A stretch of 64,000 nucleotides of DNA from Thermococcus sp. 2319x1. Lineage in GTDB: Archaea > Methanobacteriota_B > Thermococci > Thermococcales > Thermococcaceae. Shown piece by piece: positions 9,501-19,191 of this stretch; position 1 is the stretch's first letter; each line of letters begins with the position of its first letter. The stretch lies in the NCBI RefSeq assembly GCF_001484685.1, contig NZ_CP012200.1, positions 1,358,321 to 1,422,320 on the forward strand. The letters are read 5' to 3'. The position numbers and the translations under genes are program-made. Under the pieces are notes generated by a model. The model searched no databases. It saw only the letters and a program-made list of their open reading frames with translations, and was not told the DNA's origin.

Positions 9501-10463
9501 CTCTCCTCTTAGTCTTGTCCCATCTGGAAGTTGCTTCGTGTTCCCCCCAAATAATGCCAGGGCAATTCCGAGTTTTTCCTTTTTCATTCCATAAATGGCG
9601 GGAGCAATTGAGTCAACTATTACATCAACGATGTCCTTCCTTTTTGCAAGCTCCTTAATCTTCTGCTCATCCTCCGGAGTTATTTCAAGCTCTTCTATTT
9701 CCTTGCTTAACTGTTCCACATAGTTTGCCTCTATTATCTTCCGGAATATTGGTCTCTTATCCTTCTGCTCTAAAACAACTCTCAGAATTCCGGTTATAAC
9801 CACTCTATCTCCCGGAAGGGCAATATCCACGAGATCGTCAAGCAAAATCACGTCAACAAAACGGGGCATTTGTCCACCCTTAAGGCTCTCAGGCCTGTCT
9901 TGGAGTCTAAAACTCTGAAAGTTTAGAAAAGTGCTCTTATCAACGTCAAGCTCAACGTTCCTGCTTCCACAGGCTTCACATTTGTTGGGCCTGATTAAAT
10001 TCGCATACGGTTTTTGAAGTCTCACCATCTCATGTCCGCAATCTTTGCAGATGTAAACCGCCCTGGAAACGAAGGGCTTTACCTCGGTCATCCTTGTTAT
10101 TATTCCCTCAACTTGGATGAATTTGTTTATATGCTCACTCCCGAGCTCCTTCACAAGGTAGCTCTTTGGCAGACCATGAAAACGGGCATGAATCAGAAAA
10201 GGTTCCTTCCTAAAGAAATCCTCCTGCAGGATTATTTGAAGAGCATCTTCAGCCGCAAGGATAACTTCTTCGGGATTGTCTATAAGCTCTCCAGCGAGTT
10301 CGGGATCAAAGGCGTTCAAATGTTCCCAGTTTATTGCAATATATCTCCTAGGAACAACTGTCAGCACATCCCTTATTTCATCTAAATAAACCTTGTTCCC
10401 GCTGTCATCGGTATATTCTCTGAGAAACTTCACAAATCTCTCTATCATCTCCCCTTTGTCCAT
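6525..10463 (-). CDS. mcm: Replicative helicase MCM with in-frame intein
   Basis: A 1312-residue precursor: 681 residues of MCM extein interrupted by a 631-residue intein. The extein has the N-terminal domain with a zinc motif (CKDCG...CEACG, about 138-170), Walker A GDPGVAKSQ (about 328-336), Walker B LIDEIDKM (after the intein), and a C-terminal winged-helix (EKILEELKANSMIYEPRSGYYKVL region). The hexamer unwinds DNA at the fork with GINS and Cdc45/GAN. ATG 10463 overlaps the stop of gins23 as TGATG and follows GGTGAG by five bases, so the two are translationally coupled. Splicing must remove residues 362-992 to restore the AAA+ domain. Confidence 0.97.
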   Translation of the reverse strand: MDKGEMIERFVKFLREYTDDSGNKVYLDEIRDVLTVVPRRYIAINWEHLNAFDPELAGELIDNPEEVILAAEDALQIILQEDFFRKEPFLIHARFHGLPKSYLVKELGSEHINKFIQVEGIITRMTEVKPFVSRAVYICKDCGHEMVRLQKPYANLIRPNKCEACGSRNVELDVDKSTFLNFQSFRLQDRPESLKGGQMPRFVDVILLDDLVDIALPGDRVVITGILRVVLEQKDKRPIFRKIIEANYVEQLSKEIEELEITPEDEQKIKELAKRKDIVDVIVDSIAPAIYGMKKEKLGIALALFGGNTKQLPDGTRLRGESHVLLVGDPGVAKSQILRYVANLAPRAIYTSGKSSSAAGLCVAPDSLIITENGTWELGKLTEDWIKDVGAIKYSEGIYYAPYLGESFSFSEGKIKKSPMSKVWKLKSPRELIMLKTNTGKEVITTPETQLLVFKDGSFKWKKSEDIQQGDYVVTLRKIEVEEKPLYVIEMLQDLDELVLYGIKEDVKRLIEKIRKEKAITKRELAKIFGVNENNHNWVNERARGNITMKHLKKLVELAEVPLSSIHPREVALQDGKRIRIPKLLDEKFAYFAGLIAGDGYVSQAGGVSVRFSNRSSEMRRKFKELAEYLFGIEVKENAQGDGVSAVHFHSKVVAHLLKKLGVPLSPKSEKVDIPPELFAAPKEVLAAYLRGVFDCNGTVVLRNKGSSYIEFDTPSEKLAKKIQLALLRFGVVSHLRKRNRKGYVSEINGRRVVSKHDRWELRIYGENIIHFAREIGFEHPEKKARLEELVRKLRASKRDTNIDVIPGIGGLLRKIRTFYGMGIEETYGTKFGSAIEHGRPISRRLLKRVLENLEKADIERVPVELPNELRVRIGEVMEPKEIGLKREEFYELFKRKRSRKINYALLVKVARALAERDEKVYRELVWILSDVTAEEIEIREKIEFLRKLANSELLFERVRESKRIKSLYEYVYDITVEGSHSFIANGFVVHNTAAAVRDELTGSWVLEAGVLVLADMGIALIDEIDKMSDRDRSSIHEALEQQTVSISKAGITATLNARTTVIAAANPKYGRFNRMKSLPEQVDLPPTLLSRFDLIFVLLDEPDEKLDSEIAEHILKVRKGEAEAVAPKIPHELLKKYIAYARKNIKPVLSKEAMEEIKRYYVKMRRTIGRGGNEEGIKPIPITARQLEALIRLSEAHAKMRLSEIVTKEDARAAIELMEYTLRKTAMDEEGNIDVSILEVGKSSKKINKMDRILSIIKELQELEDYGAPKEEIIKEASKYGIGKSEVEKILEELKANSMIYEPRSGYYKVL
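7488..9380 (-). mobile_element. Intein with LAGLIDADG homing endonuclease in MCM
   Basis: The intein runs from Cys 362 (codon 9380-9378, after the extein sequence SSAAGL) to Asn 992 (codon 7490-7488, in GFVVHN), with Thr as the first C-extein residue. The C-terminal splice block has the expected penultimate His and terminal Asn. Two LAGLIDADG-type helices are visible (YFAGLIAGDGYVS and LAAYLRGVFDCNGTVV), each with an acidic residue, so the endonuclease may be active. An extra HTH-like segment (KRELAKIFGVNENNHNW) lies in the first half. The insertion point is just after the Walker A region, a site used by other Thermococcales MCM/CDC21 inteins. The N-terminal block B reads TPET rather than the usual TxxH. 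Confidence 0.95.
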
Positions 10464-10957
10464 CACTTCTCACCCAACCACTCATTTCTAATTCGAGATA
10501 TCTGAAGGTATATCCTTTTTTCCTCCAATGAAAGCCTGCTCAGGATCTCCAAGCTCCCGGGTCTGAACATTATCGCGTTGATTATCTTGTTAAAGCGGAG
10601 ACGCTTGAGATACTGGTATTTCCTCTTTAGATTGGAGAGCTTGGTCATTTTGGCATTTAAAACTTCTACATCCACATCGGTCTTTGCTTTTACATAATTT
10701 TCAAGGTAATAAATATAGAACTCAGCCCTTTCATACAGTCCCTCTGGAATTGACGTTATCGGCTCGCTGTTTTTTTCTTCGTTTATAACCTTCTCAAGTT
10801 CGCGGATGATTTTCTCACTCTCATCCACAATCTCCACTATACCTCTTTCCCAAAGTTCTTTGGCCTTCCAATCTTCAACTAAGGGAGTATCCCCCGCTTT
10901 CCAGCTTCCAAATGATTTTAACACCTTGACCGGAATCAACGCCCTCCCGACCAGCAT
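10463..10957 (-). CDS. gins23: GINS complex subunit Gins23
   Basis: A 164-residue protein directly upstream of mcm, the place gins23 holds in Pyrococcus and Thermococcus. A small N-terminal beta domain (LIPVKVLKSFGSWKAGDTPLVEDW, a GINS B-domain pattern) precedes a helical A-domain (about 60-160). B-before-A order is that of the Sld5-opposite Psf2/Psf3 type, called Gins23 in archaea. GINS stimulates and tethers MCM at the fork. The gene end overlaps the MCM start, so the proteins are made together. Assignment rests on the fold pattern and the neighbour rather than on a strong motif. Confidence 0.85.
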   Translation of the reverse strand: MLVGRALIPVKVLKSFGSWKAGDTPLVEDWKAKELWERGIVEIVDESEKIIRELEKVINEEKNSEPITSIPEGLYERAEFYIYYLENYVKAKTDVDVEVLNAKMTKLSNLKRKYQYLKRLRFNKIINAIMFRPGSLEILSRLSLEEKRIYLQISRIRNEWLGEK

Positions 10958-11068
10958 TACCTTTCACCCTCTCATCGTATAGATTGTTGACGAACTGAAG
11001 TTCTTAAGCTTTAGCCCACCGAAGATAAAAATATAAACTCTCCAGCCTGACTATACAGAGGTGGTCGT

Positions 11069-11581
11069 ATGCTGATAGGGATAATGAGCGACACCCATGA
11101 CAACCTTCCGGCCATAGCAAGGGCTGTTGAGCTTTTCAACAAGGAAAACGTTGATCTTGTACTTCACGCAGGCGATTATGTGGCACCATTCGTCAAAAAA
11201 GAACTTTCAAAGCTAAATGCCCCCCTAAAAGGGGTCTTTGGCAACAACGATGGTGAGAGGGAAGGTCTCAAAAGGGCAATTGGAATAGAGGAAGAAATAA
11301 TGGAACTCGAACTGGAGGGGCTTAAGATAGTTCTCCTTCACGGCACAAATGAAAAGGTAGTTGAGGCATTTATAAGGAGCCAGCTTTACGATGTTGTGAT
11401 AAGGGGGCATACACATAAATATGAGATAAGGGAAACCGGGAGGAGCATAGTTCTTAATCCCGGTGAAGTCTGCGGATACGTCAGCGGAGTAAAGAGTGTG
11501 GCGTTCTTGGACACGAGAAAGAGAGAAATAAGGATAGTAAACCTTGACACGGGAGAACCGCTCGGCTTTATGAGCCTTTGA
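11069..11581 (+). CDS. YfcE/MJ0936-type metallophosphoesterase
   Basis: A 170-residue two-metal phosphodiesterase. All metal-site motifs are visible in order: SDTHD (about 7-11), HAGDY (about 34-38), GNNDG (about 57-61), LHGTN (about 92-96) and GHTHKYE (about 112-118). The family acts on phosphodiester bonds with Mn or Ni; the natural substrate is unknown. The ATG at 11069 follows GAGGTGGTCGT. It is divergent from gins23 and is followed after 30 bases by an unrelated plus-strand gene. Confidence 0.92.
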   Translation: MLIGIMSDTHDNLPAIARAVELFNKENVDLVLHAGDYVAPFVKKELSKLNAPLKGVFGNNDGEREGLKRAIGIEEEIMELELEGLKIVLLHGTNEKVVEAFIRSQLYDVVIRGHTHKYEIRETGRSIVLNPGEVCGYVSGVKSVAFLDTRKREIRIVNLDTGEPLGFMSL

Positions 11582-11611
11582 AAAAGCTTTTAGGGGGGCA
11601 AAGAAAGAATC

Positions 11612-13790
<2,179 letters not shown>

Positions 13791-13836
13791 CAAAGGTTTT
13801 AAATATTTTCCACTACAACCATCAAACGGTGGGAAA

Positions 13837-14031
13837 ATGGAAATAGTAATTCCAGAAGATATAATCACGGCAAATTTTATATCAGCGGGAAATTTTCCTC
13901 CTTGGAAAAGCTGCCAAGCTTGCGGGAGTAACCAAGAGAGAGTTCCTTGAGGAACTGGCCAATAGGAAAGTCCCGGGCATTACACGGAAAGGGAACTTGA
14001 GGAGGACGTGGCCTTTGCCCGTGGTGAGTGA
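13837..14031 (+). pseudogene. Decayed UPF0175-type antitoxin
   Basis: The start (MEIVIPEDIIT) and later pieces match UPF0175 antitoxins, but they lie in three frames. After about 12 codons the frame jumps to one reading ILYQREIFLLGKAAKLAGVTKREFLEELANRK-VP (helix-turn-helix). Near the CCCGGGCAT at 13973-13981 it shifts again to HYTERELEEDVAFARGE before the TGA. The segment between the first strand and the HTH is missing. A TATA-like TTTTAAATATTTT precedes it. With the downstream PIN remnant it was once a toxin-antitoxin pair. Confidence 0.8.
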
Positions 14032-14329
14032 TTCAACTCCTCTGATCCACCTTGCCAAAATTGGCAGACTTTAACTTCTCCGAGAGTTCTTTGGGGAAAT
14101 AATTATCCCCGAAGCCGTTTATCGGGAGTGTGTCCTTGAAGGTGGCGAGAGCGAAGATGCAAGGGCAATTAAAAACGCCGGACTTATTTTGATCGACGAC
14201 TACGATGGCCAGGAAGTGGCGAGGGCTCTGGGGCTTAGAGTTGTGGGAACTCTCGGCATTCTCCTCAGAGCGAAGTTTCGTGGGGAAATAGAGAGCCTTA
14301 AGGACGAGCTCGAAAAGCTGAAGACGTGA
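14021..14329 (+). pseudogene. Decayed PIN-like toxin (DUF3368 type)
   Basis: Read from GTG 14021, the frame gives VVSDSTPLIHLAKIGRL, then a TAA, then LLREFFGEIIIPEAVYREC...IDDYDGQEVARALGLRVVGTLGILLRAK...LEKLKT and a stop. The first Asp (SDST) and the C-terminal RVVGTLGIL motif are typical of DUF3368 PIN-like toxins that pair with UPF0175. The internal TAA replaces a likely GAA. About 40 residues between the first helix region and IDDYDG, including catalytic acids, are absent. It overlaps the antitoxin end, the usual layout for such pairs. Confidence 0.8.
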
Positions 14330-14610
14330 AACCCTCGTCTCATCGGGTTCTAAGTTTGCCTCTTCAAGGCTTTATTACTCTATAAAGTTTAAAAAAGTTT
14401 CGGTTCTTTAAAGGTTGTCCTTCAATTACCGCATCCCCTTAAAGGGCAGGTTTTCAAAAGAAAATAGGTAAACGTTCCACTTGAAGATGTCATAGATATT
14501 TCTACTGAAGTACTTCTTGAGTATGGGATCTCACAAGCCCGATTATTATTTCTCCAGAGGAATTCAGAAGGGGAAATGATTCGTTAAAAGGTATAAGAGT
14601 TTAACTGCCC
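14330..14610. other. Gene-free stretch after the toxin remnant
   Basis: No gene is recognised. A short open stretch on the plus strand (about 14468-14587) ends LLFLQRNSEGEMIR and may be the tail of another lost gene, but it has no start signal. The rest is AT-rich. Confidence 0.4.
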
Positions 14611-15456
14611 TTATTCCTCTATCTCCACTCCATAAACCTTTTTTGGATTCTCAACGTGGATTTTGTAGGCTGTTTCCTCACTCATCAAGCCCTGCTGGAG
14701 AAATGCTTTCGTCCTTTTGGGCACGGTTTTGGGGCCTAAAACAGCCCCGGGTCTTCTTTTATCGTCTATGTAATCGGTCTCCATCAAGAACCTGCTTCCC
14801 TGCATTAGGGCTTCCATAAGGGCTTTTTTGCTTGCCAGAATTGAAGGAAAAACGCCAACCTCTTCCGCCACCCTAACTAAGGGGGGAGAGTAATGCTTGA
14901 CAACTCTGTAGGGCTTTATACCCACTTCTTTGACGATCGCCCCGAGCTCTCTGAACTTTCCCTCATCAAAGCCCTCCGTGTGAAGCTGAACAGCACAGTC
15001 CGCCTCTCTGGCCAGTTCCATCCCATATTTCATGAGCTCTATGCTCGCTTCCCATATTTCCTTGCTGACCCCGTAGTGCGGCCTTCCTATCTCGCCTATG
15101 GCTATGGCCTTTCCTTCAAGGCAGAGCTTTTGGGCATATTCCAAAGCCTCCATAACCTCATTCTTGGCGTATTCAACGCCCTTCTTCTCAGCCAAGTACG
15201 CGAATTCCGCGGGATGTACCCCAACAACGGCAAAGGCCTTAACTGGGGTCTCTTTATTTATCCTCTCCACAAGGCTTATGTGAAAGTCCATGGCCTTCAT
15301 GAAGTCCTCGGCTCTAATTCCATTAAATCCGTAATCGTGGGCACTCTTGTAAACCACGTTGAGATGCGTCCCTCCAGCTTTATGGAATTCTTCAACCGCC
15401 TCTAAGAACAGCCCTTTAAAGGGGTCAACATGAAAGTGATTGTCAAATATTATCAT
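14611..15456 (-). CDS. TatD-like metal-dependent hydrolase
   Basis: A 281-residue amidohydrolase-fold protein. The N-terminal FDNHFHVDP carries the HxH metal motif, GEIGRPHYG the bridging Glu, VQLHTEG and VKHYSPP the downstream His residues, and METDYIDD the last Asp. TatD relatives are DNases or hydrolases of unknown substrate; archaeal members of this branch are not well studied. ATG 15456 follows GGTGATGGGA; upstream in-frame codons are within the binding site. It forms a minus-strand run with the next two to three genes. Confidence 0.88.
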   Translation of the reverse strand: MIIFDNHFHVDPFKGLFLEAVEEFHKAGGTHLNVVYKSAHDYGFNGIRAEDFMKAMDFHISLVERINKETPVKAFAVVGVHPAEFAYLAEKKGVEYAKNEVMEALEYAQKLCLEGKAIAIGEIGRPHYGVSKEIWEASIELMKYGMELAREADCAVQLHTEGFDEGKFRELGAIVKEVGIKPYRVVKHYSPPLVRVAEEVGVFPSILASKKALMEALMQGSRFLMETDYIDDKRRPGAVLGPKTVPKRTKAFLQQGLMSEETAYKIHVENPKKVYGVEIEE

Positions 15457-15498
15457 TCCCATCACCAAGAAAGCATAAGTGAAGGAGTTTAAAAGCCC

Positions 15499-15801
15499 TT
15501 AGGATTGATAAACCTCAAGTATCTCCCCGGCTTTGGTGCTGGGTTTCCCTTCCAAAACAAGGGCCACTTTATCATACTCAAGCGCAAAATCAACCTTTTG
15601 CTTCTCCTTCTGTATCTCCCTTATGAGTGCTGCTCCCTTTCCCTTCACTTTGTAGCCCGGGTAAATAATTCCCTCAACAACCTCTCCAGCCAGAACTTCC
15701 CTGCCAGAGATTTCAAAGACCTTCTCTACTTTAAACTTGGCCGCGGGTCTTTTTGAAAATACCCCCACCTCTTTCTTTTTGAAAATGTCAAAGAGCCCCA
15801 T
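15499..15801 (-). CDS. Small elongation-factor-domain-like protein (possible Pbp11)
   Basis: A 100-residue protein with a Lys-rich N-terminus (MGLFDIFKKKE), then a beta-barrel-like stretch (FKVEKVFEISGREVLAGEVVEGIIYPGYKVKGKGAALIREIQ). That stretch resembles domain II of translational GTPases (the V.G...G.I..G pattern). Thermococcales carry such stand-alone domains annotated as the tRNA-binding protein Pbp11; I assign it on pattern only. ATG 15801 follows GGTGA and overlaps the stop of the upstream DUF257 gene, so the two are co-expressed. Confidence 0.6.
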   Translation of the reverse strand: MGLFDIFKKKEVGVFSKRPAAKFKVEKVFEISGREVLAGEVVEGIIYPGYKVKGKGAALIREIQKEKQKVDFALEYDKVALVLEGKPSTKAGEILEVYQS

Positions 15802-15803
15802 TT

Positions 15804-16475
15804 TCACCACTGGAGTACTCTCTCAAGAGAAACCTCAAACCCTTTGCCCAAAAGCTCTATAAATGGAGTCTTTTCGAAGATAATCTTTCCCCTCCCATAT
15901 TTTCCTTTGATATGTACCACAGTCGTCGCTATTTCCTCCAGCTCTGGAATTGGGTTGAACTTGAGATTTGAAACAATGTTTTTGTCTATTATATAAAACG
16001 CTTTTCTGCTCTTGTTCCCTAAAAAGCCTTGAATGGAGCTTATTACCGTGTAGAACTCAATAGGTTCCTGCAAAAAGGCAAAAAGCCTCTCAAGGCCAAG
16101 GACTATGTTCATGTACTTTCCTTTGGAGAAGACTTCGTTTGCCATGGACTCATATCTGCTCAAATATATCACCGGCTCTGTTTCTAGGGGAATTCTCCCC
16201 ACAACCCTTCCAACGTCCATCTTCCCCCCAGTTTTGATTACAAGGATGTCTGAAAAATCTTCTTGAACGCCAAGAAACTCCAACTGCTTTTTTATCAGGA
16301 AGAGAGTGTCCAAGTTGTCGTCAATCATTATTTTCAATCCCTTCTCCCGGGCGTACCTTACAAAGACATACGTTGCAATAGCCGAGCCGTAAGATGTCTC
16401 ATCCTCAATGAGGACTAAATCGCCAAATGGCGTTTTGTCTATTATTTCAAAAAGCATCTCCTTCGTCATTTCCAT
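15804..16475 (-). CDS. DUF257 family protein, copy 2
   Basis: A 223-residue cytoplasmic protein of the Thermococcales-centred DUF257 family; no function is known. It has a RecA/Rossmann-like alternation of strands and helices: GDLVLIEDETSYGSA (about 18-32), GLKIMIDDNLDTL (about 46-58), DILVIKTGGKMDVG, EPVIYLSRYES and NIVLGLERLF. It shares the same ordered motifs with its neighbour, so the two are tandem paralogues. It overlaps that gene by 10 bases and is coupled to the following small gene. No P-loop or metal site is evident. Confidence 0.8.
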   Translation of the reverse strand: MEMTKEMLFEIIDKTPFGDLVLIEDETSYGSAIATYVFVRYAREKGLKIMIDDNLDTLFLIKKQLEFLGVQEDFSDILVIKTGGKMDVGRVVGRIPLETEPVIYLSRYESMANEVFSKGKYMNIVLGLERLFAFLQEPIEFYTVISSIQGFLGNKSRKAFYIIDKNIVSNLKFNPIPELEEIATTVVHIKGKYGRGKIIFEKTPFIELLGKGFEVSLERVLQW

Positions 16476-17137
16476 CCTATCACCCCAGCTGGGATTTCGA
16501 TTTCCTTTCCAAGCAGGTCCGGGCTTGTGGATTTTTTGAAGGTAAAAATACTGCTCGTAGGTGTTGGGACGGCTTCAATTAGTGTAGTGGCCATTCTTTC
16601 AAGTTCCGGGAGAGGGTTAAACTGAATTGAAGATGCAATATCCTTATTGACCAAATAGAAGGCCTTCCGCTTCTCATTTCCAAGGAAAGACTGAATCGCG
16701 AGGATAAAGGTATAGAATTCTGATACCGATGAAACAAACGAAAAGAGCCTTTCAAGGCCGAGGACAATGTTTATGGATTTTTCAACCTTTGAAAAGACTG
16801 CTACACCTGCTTCTTCATAGTTTCTTATGTATATAACCGGCTCGCTGACAAACTTTACCCTTGTGACAACGTTTCCAACGTTCCTTTTTCCACCGGTTTT
16901 AACAACAAGGGCATCTCTAAAGTCCTCCCCAATGCCAAGGGATTCAAGATGCTTCTGGATAACGTGGAGAGAATCGAAGTTATCATCAATTATAACCGGC
17001 AATCCTCGTGATTTCCCATAATACAGAAGACCAAGCGTCATAAACTCAGGTATGAACGATCGGTAGTATTCAACGAGAACGATCTCGCCAAACTTTATTT
17101 TATCGACGAGCTTAAAAACCTCCTCCAAGGATTCCAA
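16466..17137 (-). CDS. DUF257 family protein, copy 1
   Basis: A 223-residue paralogue of the next gene, with matching motifs FGEIVLVEYYRSF, GLPVIIDDNFDSLHVI, DALVVKTGGKRNVG, EPVIYIRNYE and NIVLGLERLFSF. The start is a TTG at 17137, well supported by GGAGGTGAGAAC just before it. A TATA-like AGTTATATCTG is near 17170 on the minus strand, so this is the head of a three-gene unit. It lies 70 bases from the end of the sulfhydrogenase II operon, on the same strand. Function unknown. Confidence 0.8.
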   Translation of the reverse strand: MESLEEVFKLVDKIKFGEIVLVEYYRSFIPEFMTLGLLYYGKSRGLPVIIDDNFDSLHVIQKHLESLGIGEDFRDALVVKTGGKRNVGNVVTRVKFVSEPVIYIRNYEEAGVAVFSKVEKSINIVLGLERLFSFVSSVSEFYTFILAIQSFLGNEKRKAFYLVNKDIASSIQFNPLPELERMATTLIEAVPTPTSSIFTFKKSTSPDLLGKEIEIPAGVIGWK

Positions 17138-17206
17138 GTTCTCACCTCCACAATTAATTAATGCCCTTTACAGATATAACTTTTTTGCATTTAAAAATAA
17201 AAAGAA

Positions 17207-18457
17207 TCAGAGCCTAACAACGTGCACAGAACAGGAGATGCATGGGTCGAACGCCCTAACGGTTTCCTCCATCTTCTGAAGGAAAGTCATTTCGTCCGAG
17301 CTTCCATACCTCTTTTTGGCCTCTTCATAAAGGCTGAGCTCCATAATGGCGTGGTTGAAAGCTGTAGGGGTTATAATGTTGGAATAAGCTATGTTGCCTT
17401 TTTCATCAATCTTGTAGTGGTGCACCAAAACTCCTCTCGGTGCTTCAACGTAACCTATTCCTTCCCCTTCTTTGGGTTCAATCGGCACGTTTTCTCCCTC
17501 AAAGCCCTTATCAAGGAGAGTTCTGGCTATCTCCCCCGTCCTCTCGAGGGCATATACAAGCTCTATGGCTTGGGCTAAGTTATTTAAACTGACGTATCCT
17601 TGAGCGAATTTCTCCTTATATTCTTCGTATAGATGCTTCGCCATTGGGGTAAGCATTTCGTACTTCAGCATTAGCCTTGAGAGGGCCCCAACCATGAACA
17701 CCTCTCCCTTGTATCTGCTCTGCTTTGCAAAGCTGTAGGGCAGAGTTTTTTCTTCAATGTGCTGGAAATAGTCAAAGTGCTCTCCATCATCAGCAATCAG
17801 CTTATCCCCATAGAGATAGCCGTTAACTGTAACGTAATGCTCTGCCTTTGCCCCCAAATATTCTTGGCCTGAAAATATGCCCACTGCTCTCCTTGCAAGC
17901 TTTAATAATGCCTCGCTTTGCCTTTCCATTCTTTCAAGCTCTTCTACTGTTGGATATCTCCCAAATCCGCCGGGCTTAACGTTGATGCCATGTATTTCCC
18001 TCCCCCCGATAACCTCCCTTAGATAGTTGCCGAACGCCTTGATTGTAAGGCCTTCTTTTACTATCTCGCCGTGTTTGCCCGCCATTCTTATTGCGTCAGC
18101 ATACCCGAAAAGGTCCGGAGCAACTAAGAGGTAGAGGTGCAGAGCATGGCTTTCCAAAACTTCTCCTAGAAGGCCGAGTTCTCTTAGGAGCATTATCTCC
18201 TCTGGGACCTCAACCCCAAAGGCTCTCTCAATGGCAAGAACGGAGGCAACGCTGTGAGACAGGTAGCAGATGGCACATATCCTTGCCTCCAAGTCTGGCA
18301 CGTCCCAGTAGTGCCTTCCAAGGGTTAGGAGCTCGAAGAACCTTGGCCCTTCGAATATTTTCACCTTAACGTCCTTCACTTCTCCGTTCTCGATGATTAT
18401 CTCCGCCCCTCCGTTTCCTTCAACTCTTGTAAATGCCTCAATTTCAATGCTCACCAT
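17207..18457 (-). CDS. hydA: Sulfhydrogenase II alpha subunit ([NiFe] catalytic)
   Basis: A 416-residue large subunit of a cytoplasmic group 3b [NiFe] hydrogenase, which makes H2 or reduces sulfur with NAD(P)H. The N-terminal ligand motif reads RICAICYLSH (about 58-67) and the C-terminal one DPCISCSVH near the end; the four Cys hold the NiFe site. Four residues (VVRL) follow the last His and are presumably removed by a maturation protease. Its ATG overlaps the delta gene stop by seven bases (ATGGTGA) after GGTGAGCTGAG. Neighbouring nfn genes match the P. furiosus sulfhydrogenase II locus, so I call it SHII rather than SHI. Confidence 0.94.
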   Translation of the reverse strand: MVSIEIEAFTRVEGNGGAEIIIENGEVKDVKVKIFEGPRFFELLTLGRHYWDVPDLEARICAICYLSHSVASVLAIERAFGVEVPEEIMLLRELGLLGEVLESHALHLYLLVAPDLFGYADAIRMAGKHGEIVKEGLTIKAFGNYLREVIGGREIHGINVKPGGFGRYPTVEELERMERQSEALLKLARRAVGIFSGQEYLGAKAEHYVTVNGYLYGDKLIADDGEHFDYFQHIEEKTLPYSFAKQSRYKGEVFMVGALSRLMLKYEMLTPMAKHLYEEYKEKFAQGYVSLNNLAQAIELVYALERTGEIARTLLDKGFEGENVPIEPKEGEGIGYVEAPRGVLVHHYKIDEKGNIAYSNIITPTAFNHAIMELSLYEEAKKRYGSSDEMTFLQKMEETVRAFDPCISCSVHVVRL

Positions 18458-19191
18458 CTCAGCTCACCCCTTGCAAAAGTCTTGAACTTTCTCCGAATGT
18501 ATTCCTCATCGTAGCCAAGCTCTTTGAGAATCTCGAACTCACTTGCGGGATTGGCTTCCTTCGGCAGAGGCCCTCTGCATCCAATACACCCAAGTTGAGA
18601 TTTTATACAGACTGCATTGCACCCGCCGAGCGTTATTGGACCCAAACAAGGAATCCCCCTCTTAACGAGAACGCACTCGTATTCGTTGAGCTTGCACTCC
18701 ACACAGACCGGATAGTCCTTTGTAGGTGGCTCAACACCTTTTGCCAAACTCATGAGCACCTGATAAATTTCGTCCTTATCATAAGGACAGCCCGGCAAGG
18801 CGTAATCAACGGCCACATGCTGCACAATCGGAGTTGAATCCAAGGCCTTCATTGGGTTTGCTTTCGTTCCATAAACCTTCTCAAGCTTTTCTCTAATTTT
18901 TCCTTCAACGCTCGCCTGCACATCCCCATGGGTGGCACATGTTCCAAGGGCTATGAGATATCTTGAGTGGTTTCTTGCGTAGTGAAGTAGATTAAGGTCC
19001 CGCTGAGTTGAAACCGTTCCCGTCACTATTGCAACATCAAAGCTATCGTGCTCTTTGAGACTCGAGGCCATATGGAACTCCTTTATCTCATAGAATTCAA
19101 GCAGATCAAAGAGCTTTTCGTAGAGGAAGAGAATGTTGAGGGCGCATCCCCCACAATCGGTCAGCTCAAAAACACCAAGCTTGAGCATCAT
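18451..19191 (-). CDS. hydD: Sulfhydrogenase II delta subunit ([NiFe] small)
   Basis: A 246-residue small subunit carrying iron-sulfur clusters that feed electrons to the NiFe site. It shows the proximal-cluster motifs ELTDCGGCALN (about 8-18) and GTCATHGDVQ, then GCPYDKDEIY, and a C-terminal Cys-rich part (CVECKLNEYECVLVKRGIPC, GCIGCRGP). I start at ATG 19191, which overlaps the gamma stop (ATATGATG); an in-frame codon at 19221 would need a long overlap. The last bases overlap hydA. Confidence 0.93.
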   Translation of the reverse strand: MMLKLGVFELTDCGGCALNILFLYEKLFDLLEFYEIKEFHMASSLKEHDSFDVAIVTGTVSTQRDLNLLHYARNHSRYLIALGTCATHGDVQASVEGKIREKLEKVYGTKANPMKALDSTPIVQHVAVDYALPGCPYDKDEIYQVLMSLAKGVEPPTKDYPVCVECKLNEYECVLVKRGIPCLGPITLGGCNAVCIKSQLGCIGCRGPLPKEANPASEFEILKELGYDEEYIRRKFKTFARGELRW

